20,800 bases of DNA from an uncultured Bacilli bacterium (GTDB lineage Bacteria > Bacillota_I > Bacilli_A > RF39 > UBA660), in contig CAJUCD010000017.1 in the NCBI GenBank assembly GCA_910585045.1, positions 1 through 20,800 on the forward strand, read 5' to 3'. The translations under genes and the position numbers were made by a program. Shown piece by piece: positions 1-6,327 of this stretch (the first letter of the stretch is position 1; each line of letters opens with the position of its first letter). The notes under the pieces are model-generated. The model was not told the origin of the DNA. It saw only the letters and a program-made list of their open reading frames with translations, and made no database searches.

Positions 1-283
1 TATTTATTGTACAATAACTTTTCTCTTCATTGATTACATATCCTGATTCTGGCATTTTATTTATTTCGGTATAATTTGTTCCATCATCACTCTTATACAT
101 TGCCATCATTTTAAAATCATATGGTTTATAATTTATATTTCCTTCTACTAGTTTTATATCTTCTATATTCTGATACTTAGCATAACTACCCGCATATATT
201 CCTATTGATATTAACCCTATTACAGCTATACTTCCTATTATCCATCTCTTCTTTTTACTTTTTTCTATAACCTCAAATTTCAT
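1..283 (-). CDS. Membrane-anchored surface protein, N-terminal part (cut by window edge)
   Basis: An open frame runs from ATG at 283 to the left edge without a stop (94 codons). The N-terminus is short and basic (EKSKKKRW), followed by one hydrophobic segment at about residues 14-32 and then a polar stretch, the layout of a type II membrane or uncleaved signal-anchor protein facing outward. A GGGTAGGA ribosome site precedes the ATG, and a TATAAT -10 box lies at 306-311 on the minus strand. No catalytic motif is visible in this part and I do not recognise the family. The Lys-rich start followed by a single transmembrane helix resembles the Ig-like surface protein at 4013-6133, so a cell-surface role is likely but unproven. 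Confidence 0.7.
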   Translation of the reverse strand, partial: MKFEVIEKSKKKRWIIGSIAVIGLISIGIYAGSYAKYQNIEDIKLVEGNINYKPYDFKMMAMYKSDDGTNYTEINKMPESGYVINEEKSYCTIN

Positions 284-551
284 AATATCCTACCCTTTCA
301 CAATTATTATAATTACTATTTTCTTAACTTTCATTAGCTTCGACAAAACTTATCAAAACTTGTCAATAATCATCATTTACACAAATAAGCTCAAATATAG
401 TTAATCAAAAAAACTATTGCTATTTTCTATGATATATCTCTAGTATACAATATTATTGAGTGAAATTCAATATTTTGTGAACATAAACTACAACTTATTT
501 TTTAGACATATTTTTCATTATAGAATTAAAATGAAAGAGAGTTATGAGAAT

Positions 552-1010
552 ATGCGACTAAAAGAAATTAGAGAAATAAATAAACATATCCAGGTTACTA
601 CAAGTAAACTATTAGGGGTAGCCAGAGGAACATATGCTTCATGGGAAATAGAGCAAGATATTATACCTATAAAAAGATTAAATGATTTCTGTAATCTATA
701 TGATATATCTATAGATTATGCTATGAACTTAACTGATATTTTAAAATATCCCAATAGTAAACCAGAAATAGACATAAACAAATCCAAAATACGTTTAAGA
801 GCAGTTCGCAAAGAACATAAACATACCCAAGATTATCTTGGCAAAAAACTAGATATAGATCGTAGTCTATTATCTAAATATGAAACAGGTGAAAACATTA
901 TTAGTACTACATTTCTAACAGAATATGCTAAAATGTATCACATTTCTTGTGATTATCTATTAGGTAAAATAGATGAAAAAATAGAGCTGAAAATTAAAAT
1001 CAAAAATTAA
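552..1010 (+). CDS. Double Cro/C1-type helix-turn-helix regulator
   Basis: A 152-residue protein with two HTH_3-like domains in tandem. The first (about residues 2-58) contains QVTTSKLLGVARGTYASWE; the second (about 77-140) contains TQDYLGKKLDIDRSLLSKYE. Both end in the DYxxxL-type helix common in XRE-family repressors. The frame is open from a TTG at 456, but residues before 552 have no domain character. ATG 531 has no ribosome site, whereas ATG 552 has a weak AAGAGAG upstream and starts directly at the first domain, so 552 is preferred. A TATACA box at 444-449 is a plausible -10. It is a DNA-binding regulator by family; its target cannot be read from the sequence. The divergent gene at 1-283 is the obvious candidate, and the intervening region carries the direct repeat CAAAACTT twice near 353-370. 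Confidence 0.8.
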   Translation: MRLKEIREINKHIQVTTSKLLGVARGTYASWEIEQDIIPIKRLNDFCNLYDISIDYAMNLTDILKYPNSKPEIDINKSKIRLRAVRKEHKHTQDYLGKKLDIDRSLLSKYETGENIISTTFLTEYAKMYHISCDYLLGKIDEKIELKIKIKN

Positions 1011-1080
1011 AACTTCCAATATATAAAATAAATTTAAAATTAAAAAATTTTACGGTTACAAACGTAAAAAGAAAAATAAC

Positions 1081-1114
1081 AAAAAGTTTTACGGTTATAA
1101 CCGTAAAACTTTTT
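1081..1114. terminator. Perfect 34-bp palindrome, bidirectional terminator
   Basis: Positions 1081-1094 are the exact reverse complement of 1101-1114, and the six bases between continue the palindrome. An A-run on the left and a T-run on the right make it work for both converging genes, the HTH regulator and tsaD. The tsaD stop codon (1115-1117) abuts it. A weaker related hairpin (TTTTACG / CGTAAAA) lies at 1048-1069. Confidence 0.85.
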
Positions 1115-2119
1115 TCAACAAATATCGGCATGACTATAAGCATTTAATTTAAAATCACTAAATGATTTTTGTAAATATAACGGATAAGCCGCCGCTCCAA
1201 TCATTGCAGCATTATCTGTACAATATAAGAGTCTAGGTACCAATAGCTCAGCATCATATTTTTGACATACTATATCCATTTGTTCTTTTAAATATTTATT
1301 AGCAGATACTCCTCCTGCTACAACCAATCTTTTAATATTAGTTTCCCTAAAAGCTTTATCAACTTTTCTTACCAATTCATCTATTGCTACATCTTGAAAA
1401 GAACGTGCCAAATCAGCTTTATTTATTTCTTCACCTTTTTGTTTAGCGTTATGTGTCAAATTAATTATGGCGCTTTTAAGTCCACTATAACTAAAATTAT
1501 AACTATCATCCATTACTGGTCGTGGCAAATTATAACTATGATTTCCTTCTAAAGCTAATCTTTCCACATTTGGTCCTCCAGGATATTTAAGACCTATAAC
1601 TCTTGCCACTTTATCATAAGCTTCCCCTATTGCATCATCAAGAGTCTCGCCCAATTTTTTAAATTTATAATCATCTTCCATAATTACTAATTCTGTATGA
1701 CCACCACTAACAATAAGAGCAAGAAGCGGAAATTTCATATCATTTTCTATATTATTGGCATAAATATGACCAATTAAATGATTAACAGCAATTAAAGGTT
1801 TATCATATATTAAAGCTAAAGTTTTAGCTGCCTCTATTCCTACAATTAAGCTTCCTGTAAGCCCTGGTGCATAACTAACTGCTATAGCATCTATTTCTTC
1901 TATTTTCATAGAAGCTTTTTTTAAAGTTTCCTCTAAAACTAAAGTAATAGCTTCCGTATGCATTCTACTTGCGAGTTCTGGAACAACTCCCCCATACAAT
2001 GCATGAATATCCATTTGAGTATTAATAACTAAACTAATAACTTCTTTACCATTTTTAACTATAGCCATACTAGTTTCATCACAAGAAGATTCAATTGCGA
2101 GTATATATACATCTTTCAT
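1115..2119 (-). CDS. tsaD: tRNA N6-adenosine threonylcarbamoyltransferase TsaD
   Basis: A 334-residue protein of normal length for TsaD/YgjD (Kae1 family). TsaD transfers the threonylcarbamoyl group from TC-AMP to A37 of ANN-decoding tRNAs, together with TsaB and TsaE, in the cytoplasm. Visible hallmarks are the N-terminal ESSCDETS motif of the ASKHA fold, the HxxxH metal ligands in NHLIGH (His114, His118), SYSGLKSA, the glycine-rich VAGGVSANK loop, and the third metal ligand in CTDNAA (Asp302). It is the last gene of the minus-strand cluster, starting 3 nt after the rimI-like stop, and it ends against the palindromic terminator. All key residues are present, so it should be active. Confidence 0.97.
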   Translation of the reverse strand: MKDVYILAIESSCDETSMAIVKNGKEVISLVINTQMDIHALYGGVVPELASRMHTEAITLVLEETLKKASMKIEEIDAIAVSYAPGLTGSLIVGIEAAKTLALIYDKPLIAVNHLIGHIYANNIENDMKFPLLALIVSGGHTELVIMEDDYKFKKLGETLDDAIGEAYDKVARVIGLKYPGGPNVERLALEGNHSYNLPRPVMDDSYNFSYSGLKSAIINLTHNAKQKGEEINKADLARSFQDVAIDELVRKVDKAFRETNIKRLVVAGGVSANKYLKEQMDIVCQKYDAELLVPRLLYCTDNAAMIGAAAYPLYLQKSFSDFKLNAYSHADIC

Positions 2120-2122
2120 ATT

Positions 2123-2545
2123 TTAACACTTCCTTGCCATTAAATAAGCATCATCATTCTTATAATATTTTTTTCTTAAACTTACTATTTCAAATCCAAA
2201 CTTCTCATATAATTTAATAGCCACTTCATTATGTTTAGCTACTTCCAAAGTAATAAGTTTTAAATTTTCACCTAAATCACTTATAAGATAACCAATTAAA
2301 TTAGTAGCAACCATTTTTCGTCTATATTTAGGATCCACTATTAAATCTACAATATCACAAGTATCATATAAATGAACTGCTGAAATAAACCCCAATATTA
2401 TACCATCTTTTTCATAAACAATAACTTTTGAATATCCATCTTCTAACATTTCATTTATCTTATTTAATTTACTATAATTTTCATGAAGTAACTCACCTAA
2501 TTCATTAATCCTAGGTATATCATAAACACTTGCTTCTCTAATCAT
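2123..2545 (-). CDS. rimI: GNAT N-acetyltransferase, RimI-like
   Basis: A 140-residue GNAT-fold protein that would use acetyl-CoA. The acetyl-CoA loop is seen as VDPKYRRKMVATNLI (Q/R-x-x-G/A-type motif A), followed by LEVAKHNEVAIKLYEKFGF, the motif B typical of RimI-class enzymes. RimI acetylates the N-terminus of ribosomal protein S18 in well-studied bacteria, but paralogues act on other proteins, so the substrate is inferred from the family and from its position between tsaB and tsaD, a common arrangement in Bacillota. Its ATG overlaps the end of tsaB by 8 nt (ATGATTAG), which implies translational coupling. Confidence 0.85.
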   Translation of the reverse strand: MIREASVYDIPRINELGELLHENYSKLNKINEMLEDGYSKVIVYEKDGIILGFISAVHLYDTCDIVDLIVDPKYRRKMVATNLIGYLISDLGENLKLITLEVAKHNEVAIKLYEKFGFEIVSLRKKYYKNDDAYLMARKC

Positions 2546-3092
2546 TTTTCATAACCTCTATTTTCTTAACATATAAAGGTTTTAACAAATGAGGATTTAT
2601 AGCATCTTTATCTTTCATATATTCATAAACTTTCATTAAATCTATTTCTATATCTTCTTTTATATCTTTATTATTTATATGTTTATTATCCATATAAACA
2701 TAATCTTCTACCAATTCATGATTTGCATTAAAATTTCCCACAAACATCCCATTTCTATCTCTAATACCCACTAAAACAGGACAATCAAAATTAAGAGCCA
2801 TAGCTTCAAGATAAGATAATGTTTTAACTGGAATATTCTTTGTAAATGCTATTATTTTAGCAACAACTATACCTATTCTAACACCTGTAAAAGACCCAGG
2901 GCCATTTATAACCAATATAGAATTCAAATTATCTACTTTTAGATTATTATTATCTAATAACTTTTCTAACAAAGATATTGTATATTCTGAATGTTTATTA
3001 CTTTCTACAACTTCCTTTTCTATTAGCTTTCCATCCTTAAATAAAGCTAAAACCAAATTAACAAAATGTGTATCTATATATAATGTATACAT
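2538..3092 (-). CDS. tsaB: t6A synthesis scaffold protein TsaB
   Basis: A 184-residue ASKHA-fold protein. TsaB binds TsaD and TsaE to form the t6A transferase complex and has no transferase activity itself. The family signature NGPGSFTGVRIG is intact and the N-terminus (LYIDTHFVNLVLAL) is the usual beta-hairpin start. The frame extends seven codons upstream to a TTG, but a strong AGGAGGT ribosome site sits just before ATG 3092, which decides the start. It lies between tsaE, separated by a hairpin, and the rimI-like gene, which it overlaps. The C-terminus is short, as is usual in low-GC Gram-positive bacteria. Confidence 0.95.
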   Translation of the reverse strand: MYTLYIDTHFVNLVLALFKDGKLIEKEVVESNKHSEYTISLLEKLLDNNNLKVDNLNSILVINGPGSFTGVRIGIVVAKIIAFTKNIPVKTLSYLEAMALNFDCPVLVGIRDRNGMFVGNFNANHELVEDYVYMDNKHINNKDIKEDIEIDLMKVYEYMKDKDAINPHLLKPLYVKKIEVMKND

Positions 3093-3111
3093 AATAAACC
3101 TCCTATCAAAC

Positions 3112-3136
3112 AAAAACTCACTTGAAAAAAAGTGAG
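3112..3136 (-). terminator. Hairpin with T-run between tsaE and tsaB
   Basis: Directly after the tsaE stop on the minus strand, CTCACTT pairs with AAGTGAG around a six-base loop and is followed by TTTTT. This is an intrinsic terminator or partial attenuator inside the t6A cluster. It also leaves the strong tsaB ribosome site free downstream. Read-through must occur unless tsaB has its own promoter; none is obvious in the 20-odd bases left. Confidence 0.6.
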
Positions 3137-3137
3137 A

Positions 3138-3587
3138 TTATAATACCGCATTACATAATTCTTCGTATTGTTCCCCATAAGGCTTAAATACTAGCACTCT
3201 AGTATTTTCATCAACTATTTTAATATTTATATCTAGCCTCTCACTTGGCAGCCTATCCTCGATCATTTCTGACCATTCAATAATACATACTCCATCCTTT
3301 TGAAAATAATCTTCCACACCAAACTCTGGATTGTCATCAATGCGATAAACATCCATATGATATAAAGGCATTTCACCACTAACATATTCTTTTACAATTG
3401 TAAATGTTGGCGAAGTGATATTTTCATCAATACTTAAGGCATGAGCAAAACCTTTCACAAAAACTGTTTTCCCACTACCTAAATCTCCATTCAAACATAT
3501 AACCATTCCTGGAAATTTTTCACTTTCGATATTTTGAGCTAATTCCAAAGTATCTTCTACATTTCTTGATGTATATTTATAATCCAT
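3138..3587 (-). CDS. tsaE: t6A synthesis ATPase TsaE
   Basis: A 149-residue P-loop ATPase of the TsaE/YjeE family, which powers turnover of the TsaBD complex in t6A formation. Walker A is GDLGSGKT at residues 34-41. SPTFTIV is the switch region, LYHMDVYRI carries the Asp of Walker B character, and IIEWSE is the family's C-terminal W-containing motif. A GTG nine bases upstream is in frame but overlaps the ribosome site AAGGTGAG, so ATG 3587 is the better start. It is the first gene of the minus-strand t6A cluster and has a good promoter just upstream. Confidence 0.95.
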   Translation of the reverse strand: MDYKYTSRNVEDTLELAQNIESEKFPGMVICLNGDLGSGKTVFVKGFAHALSIDENITSPTFTIVKEYVSGEMPLYHMDVYRIDDNPEFGVEDYFQKDGVCIIEWSEMIEDRLPSERLDINIKIVDENTRVLVFKPYGEQYEELCNAVL

Positions 3588-3604
3588 TTTACTCACCTTA
3601 ATTA

Positions 3605-3634
3605 ATTATAACAGACATATATTTATATATTCAA
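3605..3634 (-). promoter_or_regulatory. Promoter of the tsaE-tsaB-rimI-tsaD cluster
   Basis: On the minus strand TTGAAT (3629-3634) and TATAAT (3605-3610) are separated by 18 bp, and a TG one base before the -10 box makes it an extended -10 promoter. Transcription would start about 10 nt before the tsaE ATG, giving a very short leader that just holds the ribosome site. Confidence 0.75.
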
Positions 3635-3745
3635 GATTAATTATACAATTTTACACAATAATTTTTATCATGCAAAAATATATTAGAAAAATCTATCCTT
3701 TATTATATTTTTAAAACATATTAAAATATATATGAGGTGTGAAAA

Positions 3746-3949
3746 ATGGATTTTGTCGTAAGACAGACTAGGCAGAAGGATCCTGCTAGTTACAAATCTT
3801 TATATATTAAAGATTCGCTGTTGAAAGAAGTAGAGAAAATAGCTGATAAATGCGACACCTCTTTTAACAACGTAGTAATTAGTATGATCGAAGCCTGTAT
3901 CTATGGTAATGGTGAGGGCCAAGAAGAAAAGAAGACTATTAAATCTTAA
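3746..3949 (+). CDS. Small ribbon-helix-helix-like protein
   Basis: A 67-residue protein with an AGGTG ribosome site before ATG 3746. The segment SYKSLYIKDSLLKEVEKIAD followed by SFNNVVISMIEACI has the strand-helix-turn-helix pattern of Arc/MetJ (RHH) DNA-binding proteins: a short strand carrying alternating exposed residues, then helix A and helix B with conserved hydrophobics. The C-terminal 15 residues are charged and probably disordered. It is a solitary gene ending in its own terminator. If it is RHH, it would dimerise and bind DNA; no toxin partner is adjacent, so an antitoxin role is not supported here. The same CDS could be a plasmid or phage relic. Confidence 0.65.
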   Translation: MDFVVRQTRQKDPASYKSLYIKDSLLKEVEKIADKCDTSFNNVVISMIEACIYGNGEGQEEKKTIKS

Positions 3950-3984
3950 TCTTTATAGATACACTCCTTGGAAATTCACAGCTC

Positions 3985-4014
3985 AAAAAAACTACCTAAT
4001 ACAGTAGTTTTTTT
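3985..4014. terminator. Bidirectional terminator between the RHH gene and the Ig-like surface gene
   Basis: An 11-bp stem, 3985-3995 with 4004-4014 (AAAAAACTAC... / ...GTAGTTTTTT), encloses an eight-base loop and has an A-run and a T-run outside. It serves both converging genes; the surface-protein stop lies inside its left flank on the minus strand. Confidence 0.8.
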
Positions 4015-6133
4015 AATTTTCAACTCTTACTAAAATATAAGAAGAAGCATAATTTCCATCAGTAGCATAAATAAAAGTTGTACCTGGACTATAACCTGTA
4101 ACATTACCTTCTTGATCCACAATTGCTACATTAGTATTGGAACTTGTCCAAGTAAATCTTGGATTAGCATAATTAGCTTTTGCATAAAGTTTTAAAATAG
4201 AAGCTGTATTTACTATTGGATTAGCTGTATTAAAATCTATTCTTCTTCCCTGACTAGTATTTACAAACACTGTTGTATTATAAGAAATATAATTATTAGC
4301 AACTACTTTTACTTCAATATAAGAAGCTGCATATTTACCATCTGCTGCATAAATTAATGCTGTACCAACTTTATGACCAGTAACATTACCTTCTTGATCT
4401 ACAGAGGCTACTTCTGGGTTTGTACTTGACCAAATTGGTCTACTATTAAAATAATTAGCCGAATTATTTAGTCTCAAAGTTTTACCTATTGCCACTTCTG
4501 GATTTTTAACATTAAAATTAATTTTTCTACCATTATTTGAAAGAACAAAATTAGTTACTCTATCTACTGCTGGAGGATTATAATTTCCTCCTGTATTATT
4601 ATCGTTATCATTTACTAGAGATTTTTTAACAGTTACTGTAAGTCTTTTCTCAATATTACCTACTGTAACATAAATGGTAGCCCTTCCTTCACTATGAGCA
4701 GCTACTAAACCTGTTGATGTAACACTAGCAACTCTTGAATTACTACTACTAAATCTTGGAGCTCCATTTGAAGAATAACCTATTTTATAAGTATCTTCTT
4801 CATACAAAGATACACTATCTCTATTTAAAGTCAAAGTTGAATTTTCACGTACTTTAACAGTCATAAATACACTTTTACTACCAGATTTAGCTGTAATTAA
4901 AACAGTTCCTGGTCTTCTAGCCGTAATAACACCTGTTGAACTAACAGTAGCAACACTAGTATTTGTGCTTGACCACGTAACAGTTGCATTACTAGGAGTT
5001 ACTTGTAAATTAGTATTAGAAACATCTCCTACATATAAATCTAAATAAGAAGTATTTAAATATAGACTAGTAGCATAAATAGAACCAGAAGAATTATTAT
5101 TACCATTATTATTAGATATACTATTTCTATTATCTATAATAACTTTTCTACTACCATTTTGATTCAAATAGTATTCATAAATAATTGTACTATTATACTT
5201 TACAATATATGTTATTTGATATCCTACTAATCCTGTATTAGCTTTATTATAAACTCCAGAATAAATAGGTGATGCTACCACTAAATTAGCTCCTGTTTTA
5301 TTCTTTAAAGCTTCAATTTCGCTTACTAATTTACGATATTCTTGAACACCAAGAGCATCTACTTTACTTTGATAAATTGCATTATAATAATCATTTTTAC
5401 TCACAGCACAATTACCAGGAATTACATAAGCTAAAGTATAACTAGAATTATAATCTTTATTACCATATGCACACGTATTATTTACAGGAGTATCTGTCGA
5501 AGGCTTTGAGGGTTTAGAATTATCTACTGTAGGATTAGATGGTTTAACATTTGTCGAATTATTTGGCTTATTAACAATTGTATTAGAATTATTGCTACCA
5601 TTACTAGAATTATTGTTAGAATCATTATTATCATTATTTCCTAAATTATTGTCATTATTATCATCAGGTGTTTCATTATTATCATCAGGATTATCTGCAA
5701 TAATATTATCTTGTTTAACTGTTATTGTATCAATAACATAATCTGATTTATCCCCACAAACTAACTTAACTTTAATTGTATAATCTTGCAAATTTATTTT
5801 AGTTGCTTCAGCAAAACTTTCTTTAGTATCACAAGTATTATTATCTTGATCTCTAAATTCAATTAATAATTTTTGATCAAGCATTTCTTGTAAAGTAATT
5901 TTCTTTTGACCATTTACTGATTCAGGTAATCTTGAACCTGTAAAGTATTCCAAAGCTACTGTCTGCATAGTTTGTAAATTAGCAGCCAAATTAGATTCAT
6001 TTGGTTTTTTCTTATCACCAGAAAATAATGATATAACCCACATTAATAAGAAAACAACTATTAACATAACCCCTAATTTTATTAATAATGATTTCCAATC
6101 AATATCTAACCTTTTTGACTTTTCTTCATACAT
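4013..6133 (-). CDS. Membrane-anchored surface protein with four Ig-like (Big_2) repeats
   Basis: A 706-residue protein. A short cytoplasmic N-terminus is followed by one transmembrane helix (about residues 18-38, LGVMLIVVFLLMWVISLF) and an outward domain with a Cys pair (NTCDTK, LVCGDK). Then comes a low-complexity Asn/Asp/Ser/Pro linker (about 145-215), a second Cys-containing alpha/beta domain (CAYGNKDY ... GNCAVS), and four bacterial Ig-like group 2 repeats, each with the W-S-S-x-N/V-A-x-V ... G-x-V-x-A/G ... P/V-G-T pattern. Repeats 3 and 4 are nearly duplicates (both contain VDQEGNVTG). ATG 6133 with ribosome site AAAGGGGGA is preferred over a TTG seven codons upstream. It probably acts as an adhesin or wall-spanning protein. 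No LPXTG motif is seen; anchoring is by the N-terminal helix. Confidence 0.85.
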   Translation of the reverse strand: MYEEKSKRLDIDWKSLLIKLGVMLIVVFLLMWVISLFSGDKKKPNESNLAANLQTMQTVALEYFTGSRLPESVNGQKKITLQEMLDQKLLIEFRDQDNNTCDTKESFAEATKINLQDYTIKVKLVCGDKSDYVIDTITVKQDNIIADNPDDNNETPDDNNDNNLGNNDNNDSNNNSSNGSNNSNTIVNKPNNSTNVKPSNPTVDNSKPSKPSTDTPVNNTCAYGNKDYNSSYTLAYVIPGNCAVSKNDYYNAIYQSKVDALGVQEYRKLVSEIEALKNKTGANLVVASPIYSGVYNKANTGLVGYQITYIVKYNSTIIYEYYLNQNGSRKVIIDNRNSISNNNGNNNSSGSIYATSLYLNTSYLDLYVGDVSNTNLQVTPSNATVTWSSTNTSVATVSSTGVITARRPGTVLITAKSGSKSVFMTVKVRENSTLTLNRDSVSLYEEDTYKIGYSSNGAPRFSSSNSRVASVTSTGLVAAHSEGRATIYVTVGNIEKRLTVTVKKSLVNDNDNNTGGNYNPPAVDRVTNFVLSNNGRKINFNVKNPEVAIGKTLRLNNSANYFNSRPIWSSTNPEVASVDQEGNVTGHKVGTALIYAADGKYAASYIEVKVVANNYISYNTTVFVNTSQGRRIDFNTANPIVNTASILKLYAKANYANPRFTWTSSNTNVAIVDQEGNVTGYSPGTTFIYATDGNYASSYILVRVEN

Positions 6134-6174
6134 AAAAAATCCCCCTTTAACCAAGTTTTTTGGTTTTGCGTGCT

Positions 6175-6264
6175 ATAATAACATAAAACGTTCTAAAAGT
6201 CAAACCATATTGCCAAAAGCAATACCCAAAAAAGTTTGACTAACAAACGTTCGCATGTTATAAT
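6175..6264. promoter_or_regulatory. Symmetrical divergent promoters of the surface gene and uvrA
   Basis: Plus strand, for uvrA: TTGACT (6236-6241), 17 bp, TATAAT (6259-6264). Minus strand, for the surface gene: TTGACT (6198-6203), 17 bp, TATTAT (6175-6180). The two -35 boxes form the ends of an inverted repeat (AGTCAAAC / GTTTGACT, 6198-6241) with a further small hairpin (ATTGC / GCAAT) between them. The two start regions mirror each other, so joint control is possible. Confidence 0.85.
6240..6253 (+). promoter_or_regulatory. Probable LexA (SOS) box in the uvrA promoter
   Basis: CTAAC-AAAC-GTTCG matches 9 of 10 fixed bases of the Gram-positive LexA/DinR box CGAAC-N4-GTTCG. It lies between the -35 and -10 of uvrA, where a repressor would block polymerase. 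uvrA is a classical SOS gene in Bacillota, which supports the call. The mirror promoter of the surface gene keeps only a half site. Confidence 0.65.
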
Positions 6265-6327
6265 AATCTTGCTTTCTGTGATAAATTAGCATTAATTTAC
6301 CAGACTATATATTAAGGAGAATGATTT

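Noticed and set aside
3746..3949. Antitoxin of a toxin-antitoxin pair
   Set aside because: The RHH-like fold fits, but no toxin gene is adjacent on either side; the gene is monocistronic with its own terminator.
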